Source of the DNA: Chelatococcus asaccharovorans
GTDB taxonomy: Bacteria > Pseudomonadota > Alphaproteobacteria > Rhizobiales > Beijerinckiaceae
Direction of reading: 5' to 3'
Assembly (NCBI RefSeq): GCF_003201475.1
Contig: NZ_QJJK01000013.1
Coordinates: forward strand, 124,001-188,000
Length of the DNA stretch: 64,000 bases
In this document: piece by piece, positions 8,847 through 17,387 of the stretch
How positions within the stretch are numbered: position 1 is the stretch's first letter
Layout of the letters: each line of letters begins with the position of its first letter
Position numbers and translations under genes: made by a program
The notes under the pieces: generated by a model
Databases searched by the model: none
What the model was told of the DNA's origin: nothing
What the model saw: only the letters and a program-made list of their open reading frames with translations

Positions 8847-8863
8847 GGGCCTCGTCGAGGCCC
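8847..8863 (-). terminator. Hairpin after the dctM gene
   Basis: GGGCCTC-GTC-GAGGCCC, perfect 7-bp GC-rich arms 39 bp beyond the dctM stop codon (minus strand). No clear U tract; candidate transcript end for the DctQM operon, facing the hairpin at 8491 across a gene-free gap. Confidence 0.4.
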
Positions 8864-8902
8864 GCCGTCGCATGTCGCGTGCAACGCCGCGACGGTTTGA
8901 AC

Positions 8903-10180
8903 TCAGTGCAGCCAAGAGGCTGGCACGGTCACCAGAGCGGGAAACAGGACAAGCAGCACAATGAGTATCATCTGCGCCGTGAGGTAGGGCATGGCACCCT
9001 TCGTAGCGGCCTCCATGGAAACCCCGCTGATTCCACACACCGTGTTGAGCACCGTTCCGACAGGAGGCGTGATAAGGCCCACCGCATTGACCATCATGAA
9101 GATGACCCCGAAATAAACCGGGTCGATCCCCGCCGCCTTGACGATTGGAACGAGGATCGGCACCAGTATCGTGATGCAGGGTGCGAAATCGAGCGCAGTG
9201 CCGACGACGAAGACGGCCACGACGATCATCCCCATGAGAAGGATCGGAGAGTCCAGGAAGGGCTGGAGGAGACCGACCAGCTGGGCGGGCATATTGGAAA
9301 TCGTCAGCATGAAGCCGGAGATCATAGAGGCTGCGACCAAAAGCATGATCACTGCCGTCAGACGCCCGGCGCCCAGCAGCGCGTCATAGAGGAGCCGCAG
9401 TGTCAGCTCTCGATAAATAAACACCCCCACGAACAGGGCATAGAAGGCAGCAACGACGCCGGCCTCCGTGGGCGTGAAGATGCCGAACCGCAGTCCACCC
9501 AGGATGATCGCCGGCATCATCAGCGCCCAACCGGCAGTCCTGATGGTTTTCGGGATGTCCCTGCGCGGAAGTTTAAGCTGGACCGACGCCGTTTCCTTTT
9601 TGGAGAGGAACCACCAGGCGATCATGAGGCTCAACCCCATCAAAAGCCCGGGTATGATTCCGGCGAAGAACAGGCCGACGATCGAGATATTTGCCGTGAC
9701 GCCCAGAAGGATGAACCCGACAGACGGCGGGATCACAGGGGCAATAATGCCCGTCGCCGCCATCAAGCCCGAGGCGCGCCCCAGGTGATAGCCCGCATCC
9801 CGCATAAGAGGGACGAGCATGACGGCGAGCGTCGCCGTATCCGCGATCGCCGACCCCGAGACGCTGGCAAGCACCAGGCCCGTGCCGATGACAACGTAGC
9901 CGAGGCCGCCACGTATATGACCGACGAGCGCCAAGGCCACGTTCACGATCCGGCGGGAGAGGCCGCCCGCGTTCATGAGCTCGCCCGCAATCAGAAAGAA
10001 CGGGATCGCCATCAGCGGATAGCTGTCTGCCCCATTGACCAGCCGCTGTGCGAGGATCTGCGCATCCAGATTGCCCATCAGCAGCATCATCGCAACGCCC
10101 GACAGCATCAGCGCGAAGGCAATGGGGACCCCGATACCCATCGCACCAAGGAGAGACGCGATAAAGACCAATCCGCTCAC
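8903..10180 (-). CDS. TRAP transporter large permease (DctM family)
   Basis: A 425-residue, multi-spanning membrane protein, the ion-coupled transport subunit of a TRAP system. It starts with GTG at 10180 inside the stop of dctQ (GTGA overlap), showing translational coupling. The sequence is almost entirely hydrophobic helices with the family's conserved IPFFLIAGELMNAGG and SGSAIADTATLA-type segments and a paired re-entrant IIPPSVG motif. Partner of DctQ (upstream) and, by module and shared operator, of the DctP at 4407-5402. Substrate probably a small organic acid. Confidence 0.94.
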   Translation of the reverse strand: MSGLVFIASLLGAMGIGVPIAFALMLSGVAMMLLMGNLDAQILAQRLVNGADSYPLMAIPFFLIAGELMNAGGLSRRIVNVALALVGHIRGGLGYVVIGTGLVLASVSGSAIADTATLAVMLVPLMRDAGYHLGRASGLMAATGIIAPVIPPSVGFILLGVTANISIVGLFFAGIIPGLLMGLSLMIAWWFLSKKETASVQLKLPRRDIPKTIRTAGWALMMPAIILGGLRFGIFTPTEAGVVAAFYALFVGVFIYRELTLRLLYDALLGAGRLTAVIMLLVAASMISGFMLTISNMPAQLVGLLQPFLDSPILLMGMIVVAVFVVGTALDFAPCITILVPILVPIVKAAGIDPVYFGVIFMMVNAVGLITPPVGTVLNTVCGISGVSMEAATKGAMPYLTAQMILIVLLVLFPALVTVPASWLH

Positions 10181-10722
10181 GTTGTTTTCTCCGCATTGAG
10201 CGCCGGAGATACGACCGGTGGGGGCTCAACATGCTCTACGCCCGACCAAGGGGCTGGCAGGATGCCGCGCAGCGAGCGCCACAGATCAACAAGGAGAACC
10301 AGAGCCATCAGGATGGCGGCGGCGAGCCCCGCGGCGTAGATGGCGCCGACGGGAATTCCCGACAGGGCCTGGACGTTGCCCCACTCGATCAGGGTGAGCG
10401 ACCAGCTGCCCTTTGCCAGGAGCCAGCAGCACCACAGCATCAAGCCGTATGAAGCGAGAAAGCAGACGAAGCGCGCCCCGCGCGGCAAACGGACGACCAG
10501 CGAGTCGACGCCGAGATGCGCCCCCTTGGCCAGGGCCACCACGGAGCCCAAAAAGATCACCCAAACGAGGACCACACGAGACACTTCGACGGCAAACGGA
10601 ATGCCTGAGCTGAAACCGTAGCGCAGCACGACATTTGTGAAGATCAAGAGGCTTATGACGGCCATGCCGACGACGACGAGAACGTCAAAGACCTTAAAAA
10701 GCCAACGCAACGGTTCGGGCAT
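10177..10722 (-). CDS. TRAP transporter small permease (DctQ family)
   Basis: A 181-residue membrane protein with four hydrophobic segments and a longer C-terminal tail, the usual DctQ size and layout. GGGGAGA precedes the ATG. The stop overlaps the GTG of dctM by four bases. The conserved EVSRVVLVWVIFLGS stretch lies in the middle of the protein. The gene upstream on the same strand encodes a DUF1330 protein 220 bp away, so all three may share the operator near 11368. Confidence 0.92.
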   Translation of the reverse strand: MPEPLRWLFKVFDVLVVVGMAVISLLIFTNVVLRYGFSSGIPFAVEVSRVVLVWVIFLGSVVALAKGAHLGVDSLVVRLPRGARFVCFLASYGLMLWCCWLLAKGSWSLTLIEWGNVQALSGIPVGAIYAAGLAAAILMALVLLVDLWRSLRGILPAPWSGVEHVEPPPVVSPALNAEKTT

Positions 10723-10942
10723 AGTTCTCCCCAGAAGGTTGTGCGCTCATGCGACGTCCTCGCCGCACGCTGACGAGGCTATGGAGAATGCGAGCATGGC
10801 GCTCCAGCATGCCGGTCGGGCCAGGAACGCCCTATCGCGTGATCGAGGCCTGCGCTGCTACCCCGGTCGAACAGCGCGCGGGAGCAAAAGCGACGTTCCC
10901 TCCAACCACCGGGACTGGAGGTTTCAAGCCTTGCTTCCCGCG

Positions 10943-11233
10943 TCAGACGCCTTCCACCACCGTCAGATGGGCCTTGGCATATTTGACGCGTGCCTCGATG
11001 GCCTTCTGATACTCAGGAGAGTTGTAGCAGGCGAGGGCGGTCTCGTAGTCCTTGAACTCGATCACAGCCACGCGGTTCGCGTCCGGCCCTTCCATGACCT
11101 GGTGTTTTCCGGCGCGAACCACAAAAGTGGCACCGTATTTGTCGAAAGCGGCCTTGTTCAAGGCAATGTATTCTTTATAGCCCTCCTGGTCTGCAATATC
11201 GACCATTGCAACCCAGTATCCTTTTTTTGTCAT
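10943..11233 (-). CDS. DUF1330 (dimeric alpha-beta barrel) small protein
   Basis: A 96-residue protein of the DUF1330 family: KGYWVAMVDI at the N-terminus, FVVRAGKHQVMEG in the middle and a C-terminal ACYNSPEYQKA block. The family has a ferredoxin-like dimeric barrel fold and no firmly assigned reaction; several members occur in catabolic operons. GGGAGGA lies seven bases before the ATG. It is divergent from the IclR gene and shares its intergenic operator, so it is probably the first gene of the DctQM transcript. Confidence 0.85.
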   Translation of the reverse strand: MTKKGYWVAMVDIADQEGYKEYIALNKAAFDKYGATFVVRAGKHQVMEGPDANRVAVIEFKDYETALACYNSPEYQKAIEARVKYAKAHLTVVEGV

Positions 11234-11367
11234 TGCTTATCCTCCCAGCAGCCATTCCCGCACCCTCTCGCAGAAGGGCGGACTGCCCGATGCGTTCACT
11301 GTCGGTGCACGTGAGCTTGCCGTTGACCCTCCCCGATCATACGACTAGAACCGAACTCTGGAATACT

Positions 11368-11382
11368 GACTACAATATGGAC
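11368..11382. promoter_or_regulatory. Putative IclR operator in the divergent iclR/DUF1330 promoter
   Basis: GACTACAATATGGAC followed by AGTTTGCCCA; the core matches GTCCACAATATGGAC at 6416 with two mismatches. It lies 63 bp before the likely IclR start, as expected for autoregulation. Confidence 0.55.
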
Positions 11383-11444
11383 AGTTTGCCCACGAACGTG
11401 TAGTGCCGCCATGTTCCGTTGTCAAGCTTGCAGGGAGTTATGCC

Positions 11445-12254
11445 ATGAGCCTGAGTGACATCCAGGACGAAGCCGATGTGCGGGCTCCCCATCCCGTGCA
11501 GGGAGCGGCTTCGTTCTCAAAGTTCATGGCAGTGCTCCAGATCATCGCGGATTCCCCCGGGACACTGGACATTGCCCAACTGACCAAGCGTGCGCGTTTC
11601 CCGCGGGGGACGGTCTACCGACTTGTGTCGGCGCTGATCGCCGAGGGACTCATCACGCAGTCCGGGGAGAGCGGAACATTTCGCCTTGGGCCGCGCCTTC
11701 TCCAGCTCGCCGCCAAGACCTGGGAGGATTCCGATCTGCGGACGATCGCCAGGGACTTTCTGGTATCGCTCCGCGACGCAACGGATGAGGCTGTGCACCT
11801 CGCGGTGCCCAGCAACAACCGGATGGTCTATATCGATAAGTTGGTCGGCTCCAGCACGGTTCAGATGAAGACGAGCATTGGCGGCCAGGTTGAACTTCAC
11901 TCCACATCCGTGGGCAAGGCGTGGCTGTCCGGCCTGCCGGATGAGCGGTTGCTGGACGTCATCAAGGGGTTGGAGTTAAAGCGCCACACCGCCAATACGC
12001 TCACGACGCCCGAGGCGCTGCTCGCGGAACTGAAGCGGACGCGCGAGCAGGGGTTTGCATTTGATGACGAGGAGAACGAGCCGGATATTCGTTGTCTCGG
12101 CAGCCCGATCTTCAATCGTCAGCGGGAACCGGTCGGAGCGATAAGCGTCAGTATGCCCGTATACCGGCACGACGCGCGACGTCACGAACTCTGCGCCAGG
12201 CTGGTGCGTCAAACGGCGAAACGGATCACTGCCGAATTATCCAGGATTCTGTAG
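11445..12254 (+). CDS. IclR-family transcriptional regulator
   Basis: A 269-residue IclR protein. ATG at 11445 with AGGGAG upstream is preferred over a GTG 14 codons earlier. The N-terminal winged helix-turn-helix (about 40-85, FPRGTVYRLVSALIAEG) is followed by the effector-binding domain with the usual HSTSVGKAWLSGLP segment near 155-170 and a C-terminal ISVSMPVYR strand. It sits at the edge of the TRAP/dehydrogenase module. A repeated GTCCA-N5-TGGAC-like motif at four promoters, including its own, suggests it controls the whole module. Confidence 0.92.
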   Translation: MSLSDIQDEADVRAPHPVQGAASFSKFMAVLQIIADSPGTLDIAQLTKRARFPRGTVYRLVSALIAEGLITQSGESGTFRLGPRLLQLAAKTWEDSDLRTIARDFLVSLRDATDEAVHLAVPSNNRMVYIDKLVGSSTVQMKTSIGGQVELHSTSVGKAWLSGLPDERLLDVIKGLELKRHTANTLTTPEALLAELKRTREQGFAFDDEENEPDIRCLGSPIFNRQREPVGAISVSMPVYRHDARRHELCARLVRQTAKRITAELSRIL

Positions 12255-12260
12255 CGCCGT

Positions 12261-12368
12261 CGTTAGAGCGCGGTTCGATCTGATTGCATCAAATCGGCGC
12301 TCTAACCTCCTTTATTTCAAGCATAATCTTATCGATCCTCGTTTCACTCCGGTCGGATTATGCTCTAG
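12261..12368. repeat. AGAGC palindromic repeat, complete copy A
   Basis: A 108-bp element with an outer hairpin (GTTAGAGCG and its complement, 12262-12306) joined to a second imperfect palindrome (AGCATAATC ... GATTATGCT) ending in CTCTAG. A shorter copy in opposite orientation is at 24565-24629. It abuts the stop codon of a transposase fragment. The type resembles a multicopy intergenic repeat of rhizobia. Confidence 0.85.
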
Positions 12369-12490
12369 ATGTCGTTTCCAAGAAGGTTGTTCAGCCTTGT
12401 CCATGGCGCAAGGCCGTTGTGGGCTGAGTGGGGCCTGACGAGGTTGTAGTCGTCGAGCCAGGTCGGCATGGCTTCGGTTCGGCGCATCGT
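12366..12490 (-). pseudogene. Transposase C-terminal fragment (IS481/IS3 type integrase core)
   Basis: About 38 residues (TWLDDYNLVRPHSAHNG, then a short tail to the stop) match the end of the DDE integrase core of IS481/IS3-type transposases, where YNxxRPH is the hallmark. The catalytic residues upstream are absent and the frame runs into unrelated sequence. It lies directly against repeat copy A and marks the left edge of the organophosphorus module. Confidence 0.75.
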
Positions 12491-12670
12491 ACCATCAGAT
12501 TTTTGAAGCTGCCCCCTGTTCGTCAACAGCTCAGTTTGGCACCTTTCGTCGGCGATCCGGCAGTGCCGTAGCGGATGGCAGGTCATCGCGTCGATATCGA
12601 TGCCATCGAGGATCCGATGCAGCTGCTCGCCAGCGCGATATGGCCAAGACAATGGGGTTCGATGCGACTT

Positions 12671-13996
12671 CTATGCGAGGATGCTCCTCACGCCATCGAA
12701 AAGCGTCCGACCAGACGGCTGCCATCGTAATTCGCGGCCGATCATATCCGATATGACTCGTTGGGCGGCACCGCGGGTGGTCGCGAGACGAAGGATTTCA
12801 CATCGGTGATTTGCTTGCCGAACGTGCTGCCCCCACGCCGTTGTTCGCGACTGCGGACGCGGCCGCACCAGCGCTCGTATGGTTTCGAGCTCAATCGGAT
12901 CGACCTCGGTCACGACCACATCGAAGGTCGTGTACGGCATGAGCTGGAGTAACTGCAGCCGGGATACGGGACCGTTTTCCAGAAATGCAAAGATGCCGTC
13001 GAGCGTCGGCTGCCCACAGGTTGCATAGGCAAAGGTGACGTCGGCGTCGGTCACGTCGGCTATAGCAGCGGCGAGAAAGTCGGCCAACGGCATAGGGCCG
13101 CCAGATCGGGCGTACAGGGGGCGATCGAGGTCACCAAGGTGGTCGGCAGCTGCCTCGGCAATGATATCGGCCCCCGTGCCCCTCCACTGGCCGCGTGCCT
13201 CGACCAGCACCCCCCTGGGCGGTGCCAGGGCACGACCTGTCGCGAGATCGAGATCGATGACGGCGATCTCTGCACCCAGAGGCCACGGCTGCATCACCGG
13301 CGTGCCCTCGATCTCCCCGAAAAAGCGGCCGAGCGTATGGCCGGCGATGATCAAATCGATTGCCCCCCGCCAGGAACGGCACCGGTCGGCAAACATGACC
13401 TCGTCGACGAGGTAGCGACCGTTTGCGCGAAAGCTCCAGTCAACGCCATCATGAACGAGAGCAACGACGACATCGGCACCCTGATGCCTCAGTTCGCCGG
13501 CGATGGCAGGAACATCGACGTCCAACTGATCATCAGGTGTAGGCATCCGGCTGGTGTCTGCGACGGTCCAGAAGCGCATCGCATGGAGATTGTGATGTGT
13601 GAGGCCGATGACCCCGACCGTACCGGCCGATGTCGGCAACATGGCCGTCTGCGGCAGGCCGATCGCGACGTTGGAACAAAGCATGGGACAGCGCAGGTCG
13701 GCCACGTGAGCCTGTAGAAACGCGGCGCCAAAATCGAGATCGTGATTGCCGACGACCGATACATCGATACCGAGTTCACCGGCCGCGGCCAGCCCGCCGC
13801 GACCTTGCGTCGCCACTGTCAGCGGTCCGCCCTGCGTCAGATCTCCGCTGTCGATCCACAGCGCCGCGCGGGTCTTCAAAGTCCGAGCCGCCGACCGCAA
13901 ACCTTCGCCGCCGGCGAGAGACCCATAGGAGGTGGGGATGGTCGCAAACGACCCGAAGAAGTCGTGGGTACTCAGGATGCGGACATCGCGGGACAT
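12671..13996 (-). CDS. Metallophosphoesterase, 5'-nucleotidase (UshA) family
   Basis: A 441-residue two-domain phosphatase. Start 13996 is chosen because GAGAGG lies just ahead. The N-terminal metallophosphoesterase half has DSGDLTQGG (49-57), VGNHDLDFG (82-90) and AGHTLGRF, and the C-terminal half resembles the 5'-nucleotidase substrate domain. Unlike UshA there is no signal peptide, and the first metal motif, usually D-x-H, reads STHDFFG, so a ligand may be replaced. It is last in a minus-strand operon with a GDPD, an aminotransferase and a ugp-like importer, suggesting release of phosphate from an imported ester. Confidence 0.82.
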   Translation of the reverse strand: MSRDVRILSTHDFFGSFATIPTSYGSLAGGEGLRSAARTLKTRAALWIDSGDLTQGGPLTVATQGRGGLAAAGELGIDVSVVGNHDLDFGAAFLQAHVADLRCPMLCSNVAIGLPQTAMLPTSAGTVGVIGLTHHNLHAMRFWTVADTSRMPTPDDQLDVDVPAIAGELRHQGADVVVALVHDGVDWSFRANGRYLVDEVMFADRCRSWRGAIDLIIAGHTLGRFFGEIEGTPVMQPWPLGAEIAVIDLDLATGRALAPPRGVLVEARGQWRGTGADIIAEAAADHLGDLDRPLYARSGGPMPLADFLAAAIADVTDADVTFAYATCGQPTLDGIFAFLENGPVSRLQLLQLMPYTTFDVVVTEVDPIELETIRALVRPRPQSRTTAWGQHVRQANHRCEILRLATTRGAAQRVISDMIGRELRWQPSGRTLFDGVRSILA

Positions 13997-14106
13997 CGGA
14001 CCTCTCATGATCGGTCGACATGTCGAAATGACGCGCCCACAGCTTGGCAATTCCGGCGTCTGGACGCGGCCTCCGAATGGCTAAAGAGCCAAAGATTCAC
14101 GGGGCA

Positions 14107-15249
14107 CTAACCTGTGAGGGCGGCACCGACAATGGCCACACCGCGGGCGACGTCCTCGCGTTGCAGCGGACTGCTCAGCGATATGCGAACGGCACTGGGA
14201 CACGGCCGTTCGTCGACGGCGAAAAGCTCGGACGTACGCACCAGAACACCCCGTTGCTCCAGTCGGGCTGCAAAATCATGGCGGCCGATACGGTCTGGCA
14301 GGCGCAACCAGAGGTGCATGGCGCCCCTTGGGCTCGCGATGTCCGCGCCTGCAAGTATCTCCGCGGCCAGTGTCTGGCGGATGATGGCTTCCTCGCGAAT
14401 GGCCGAGCAGATTTGTTCGGCCGTGCCCGTCTCGATCCAGTGCGTCGCCACCGCCGTCGACATTGGCGCAGGAAACCAGTGGGACAGCCGGCGGATCGGT
14501 TCGACAAAGTCACGGCAAGACGCAGGTGACGGCGCGACGAGATAAGCAACGCGCAGCCCGTGGGCCAGGCACTTTGTGACGCCCATGATGTACCAGGTGA
14601 CATCCGGTGCGATGGCCGCGATCGGGCGGGGCGCGTCAGGATGTAGCCGCCCGAGCGGATCATCCTCGATCAGCCAGACACCGAAATGCCTTGCGATGGC
14701 GGCAATTTCCAGCCGGCGCGTTTCGGACATGATCGCCGTGGTGGGATTGTGTACTGTCGGATTGCAATAGAGCGCACGGGGGCGATCCGTCCGGCACGCA
14801 TGTTCGAAGGCTTCGGGCAGAATGCCCTCCGCGTCGAGCGGAAGTCCCTTCACCTTCACATGCGCCCTCTCCGCGAGGCTTTGCAGCACCGCGTAGGACA
14901 GTTCTTCGGCAAGCAGCAGCCCCCCGGGGCCGACGAACTGCTCCAGAAGGAGAAGCAGAGCGCCCTGCGTGCCATTGGTGACGACCACCCGTTCGGCTGC
15001 GATCTCTTCCCGGAAACGGGACGACAGCCATTGTGCGCCGGCCTTCCGATCCCGCGCGGAGCCGCCCGGCAATCCGGTGCGAAGCGACATGGCGAACTGC
15101 GGATCCTGCGCAAATTCAGTCAATGTCCTGCCCAGCTGTTCCGGCAGAAGCGCGGGAAAGGGAGGGATCGACCGCGTGAAATCGATCGCCGTTTCAGCGT
15201 CTGGAGGCGAGGAGACGGCCGTCTTGCGGAATGTCATGCTGTTAACCAT
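14107..15249 (-). CDS. PLP-dependent aminotransferase, class I/II
   Basis: A 380-residue aminotransferase of fold type I. The visible landmarks are VTNGTQGALLLLLEQ, NPTVHNPT, a LIEDDPLGR motif with the PLP-ring aspartate, and the Schiff-base lysine in GVTKCLAHGLRVAY. It resembles the catalytic half of MocR proteins but has no helix-turn-helix. Start at 15249 (overlapping the GDPD stop by 8 bp) is likely but ATG 15237 is possible. In a cluster with phosphonopyruvate hydrolase, a natural guess is conversion of a phosphono-amino acid such as phosphonoalanine to its keto acid; this is inference. Confidence 0.82.
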   Translation of the reverse strand: MVNSMTFRKTAVSSPPDAETAIDFTRSIPPFPALLPEQLGRTLTEFAQDPQFAMSLRTGLPGGSARDRKAGAQWLSSRFREEIAAERVVVTNGTQGALLLLLEQFVGPGGLLLAEELSYAVLQSLAERAHVKVKGLPLDAEGILPEAFEHACRTDRPRALYCNPTVHNPTTAIMSETRRLEIAAIARHFGVWLIEDDPLGRLHPDAPRPIAAIAPDVTWYIMGVTKCLAHGLRVAYLVAPSPASCRDFVEPIRRLSHWFPAPMSTAVATHWIETGTAEQICSAIREEAIIRQTLAAEILAGADIASPRGAMHLWLRLPDRIGRHDFAARLEQRGVLVRTSELFAVDERPCPSAVRISLSSPLQREDVARGVAIVGAALTG

Positions 15250-16006
15250 TGGCGGGCACCGGGTCGGGGAGGTGCGAGGGAAAGGCGCGGTCAATGACGC
15301 GGCGCGCGAGAACGACGTCGTTGACAATCAACGCGTCAGGTTGGAAGCGGAGGAGCGTTGTCAGCGCCTGCTCGTCGGTGTCGCCGATCCGGCGATCCCC
15401 GCCGCCACAGGTGACCATCACGCTGAGCCCGCGTGCGCGAACCGTTTCCATGAGACCCTGCGTCACACGCGGTTCGTGGAGGCGGATCCATTGCCCCTCG
15501 CGGATCGAGGCAAAGGCGGCAATCGCCTCGACGTCGAGCATCAGCCCGACCTGCCTTAAATCCGGCCACCGACGCGCGATCTGGCGGGCGGTAGCGGCAT
15601 CATGGACGCCGACGATCCAGTCCCGCGGCACGTCGAGTTTGTGGATGGTTTCGAGCAGATCCATCTGGCGCGCTGCCGTCTCCTTCACGTCGAGATAGAT
15701 GGGGCGTCCTATCGCGGCGACATCCCGGAAGCGCGCGATCTCAGGCTCCGCCACCTGCAGGACGGCGAAGCGCATGGCCGCAACCGGCACGGCGCCATCG
15801 GTCGCTGTCGTGATGTCGGGATCGTGACGGCAGATCGGAATCCGGTCATGTGTCAGCCGCAGATCGACTTCGAACGCGTCGGTGCCAGCCGCGGCGGCGG
15901 CCACGCAGGCGGCGTGCGAATTCTCGGCGCCGGCCGCCACCCCGCCGCGATGTGCGATCGTCAGCGGCGGGCGGCCGGTTGCGGCTGTCATCGTCCAGAT
16001 CGACAT
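15242..16006 (-). CDS. Glycerophosphodiester phosphodiesterase (GDPD)
   Basis: A 254-residue GDPD with no signal peptide, so cytoplasmic like UgpQ. Catalytic features are AHRGG near 18-22 with ENS shortly after, FEVDLRLTHD around 45-54 and the CRHD histidine near 59-62, followed by a TIM-barrel-like run (IYLDVKE, QWIRLHEP). The usual length is about 240-260. It is encoded just after the ugp-like binding protein and before the aminotransferase, as ugpQ is in ugp operons, and would hydrolyse imported glycerophosphodiesters to glycerol-3-phosphate plus alcohol. Confidence 0.9.
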   Translation of the reverse strand: MSIWTMTAATGRPPLTIAHRGGVAAGAENSHAACVAAAAAGTDAFEVDLRLTHDRIPICRHDPDITTATDGAVPVAAMRFAVLQVAEPEIARFRDVAAIGRPIYLDVKETAARQMDLLETIHKLDVPRDWIVGVHDAATARQIARRWPDLRQVGLMLDVEAIAAFASIREGQWIRLHEPRVTQGLMETVRARGLSVMVTCGGGDRRIGDTDEQALTTLLRFQPDALIVNDVVLARRVIDRAFPSHLPDPVPANG

Positions 16007-16043
16007 GAGCGTCTCGATCTCCCCATTATCCCGTCAGGCCCGT

Positions 16044-17306
16044 CTAATTGGGCAGCAGCAGCTGAACGTCCCGCTTCATTGCCGCCATCGCGTCCTCGGG
16101 CGTCCGCTTGAGCGTGAGAACGGACTGAAGGTGCTCCTTGATGACCGCCGTAATCTTCAGCGAGTTGCTTCCGGGAAAGGCGTACCACTCGGTCAGGCGC
16201 GGCAGCTGATCGATCGCCGCCTGGCTGTTGGGTCGCTGTGCGACAAGACGGCCGAGTTGCTCCGGATTGGCGAGGGCCAGACGGTTGACGGAGAGGAGGC
16301 CGGTTTGGGTGCCCATGATCGTCTGGGCTTCGGGGCCCGCGGCGAAGCTCAGAAGCGCCCAGGCCGCCTTCTGTTTGGCAGGGTCCTTGGTGAGGACCAT
16401 CATGACCGTGCCCGCAGCGGGAATGCGACCGTTCGCGCTGCCAAGCGGTAGAGGCGCCGCTCGCAGTGGGAAAGCACCAGCCGACAGCTTCTCAAGGCCC
16501 GGCAGGGCACCGCTCGATGTCACGAGCAAGCCGATCTTGCCGGCGGCGAAAGCCTGCCTCGCCTGGTCGCGCGTCATGTCCACGCGCCCCTGGCCAGCCT
16601 CGCCGAAGGAATGGAGGACTTTGAGGGCTTCGAGCCCCGCGGGACTGTCGAAGTCGATCGTCCGGTCCCCAGGCTGCATCATGCGGCCGCCCAGCGTCGC
16701 GACAAGTGCCTTGTAGGTCCAATTCCCCGTGTTGTCGTATTCGAAAAACCCGCCCAAAGTATCCGGCTGCAAGGCGCTGATACGCTTGACCAGATCAATC
16801 GTGGCCGGCCAGGTGGTCGGGAAATGATCGGGATCGCCGCCCGCCTTGCGAACCAGCTCGGCATTGTAGGCGATAACGGGTGTCGAGACCCCGAAGGGCA
16901 GGCCATAGAGCTTGCCATCAATCGTGCCGACCGCGCCGGCGCCCTCCACCAGGCCGATCCGCTCCAGCGCGACCGGCGTCGCCCCGATCTGGTCGAGCGG
17001 GACGGCCAACGCACGATCGACGAGTGGCCGCATCAGGTTCGGACTGACGAACAACACGTCCGGCAGGTCGCCCGTGATGGCCGCGCGCAGCGTCGTCTGC
17101 ACCAGTTCCTCGTCCTCGCGCTTGGCGGGGATCAGCTCGATCCGTACGCCGGGCGTGGCCTTCTCGAAGGCTCCGGCGAGCGCCTCATAGGTCTTCTGAT
17201 AGATTGACGGCGCCGTGGCGACCTGGATCGTGACGGCTTCGGCTGCCAGGGCGCTGTGGGAGAAGCACAAAGCGGCTCCCAACGCCGCGATGCACGCGCG
17301 TTTCAT
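16044..17306 (-). CDS. ABC transporter solute-binding protein, UgpB-like
   Basis: A 420-residue periplasmic binding protein. ATG 17306 is chosen because AGGAGAAG precedes it and the protein then begins with a Sec signal peptide (positive MKRA, hydrophobic core, ALA cleavage near 19-22). The body matches family-1 solute-binding proteins for sugars or glycerol-3-phosphate. The GDPD, metallophosphoesterase and phosphonopyruvate hydrolase around it favour a phosphorylated substrate over a plain sugar. Confidence 0.88.
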   Translation of the reverse strand: MKRACIAALGAALCFSHSALAAEAVTIQVATAPSIYQKTYEALAGAFEKATPGVRIELIPAKREDEELVQTTLRAAITGDLPDVLFVSPNLMRPLVDRALAVPLDQIGATPVALERIGLVEGAGAVGTIDGKLYGLPFGVSTPVIAYNAELVRKAGGDPDHFPTTWPATIDLVKRISALQPDTLGGFFEYDNTGNWTYKALVATLGGRMMQPGDRTIDFDSPAGLEALKVLHSFGEAGQGRVDMTRDQARQAFAAGKIGLLVTSSGALPGLEKLSAGAFPLRAAPLPLGSANGRIPAAGTVMMVLTKDPAKQKAAWALLSFAAGPEAQTIMGTQTGLLSVNRLALANPEQLGRLVAQRPNSQAAIDQLPRLTEWYAFPGSNSLKITAVIKEHLQSVLTLKRTPEDAMAAMKRDVQLLLPN

Positions 17307-17387
17307 GGACTTCTCCTGAAGGATCATTGTTGCTGTCCGGAAGACGGGACTCGTCAGTGAATGCGAGGGTCTGTTCTGACGGCCGGC

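Noticed and set aside
8879-10339. 486-residue plus-strand ORF rich in Arg, His and Asp
   Set aside because: Antisense shadow of dctM; long antisense frames are common opposite hydrophobic genes at high GC.
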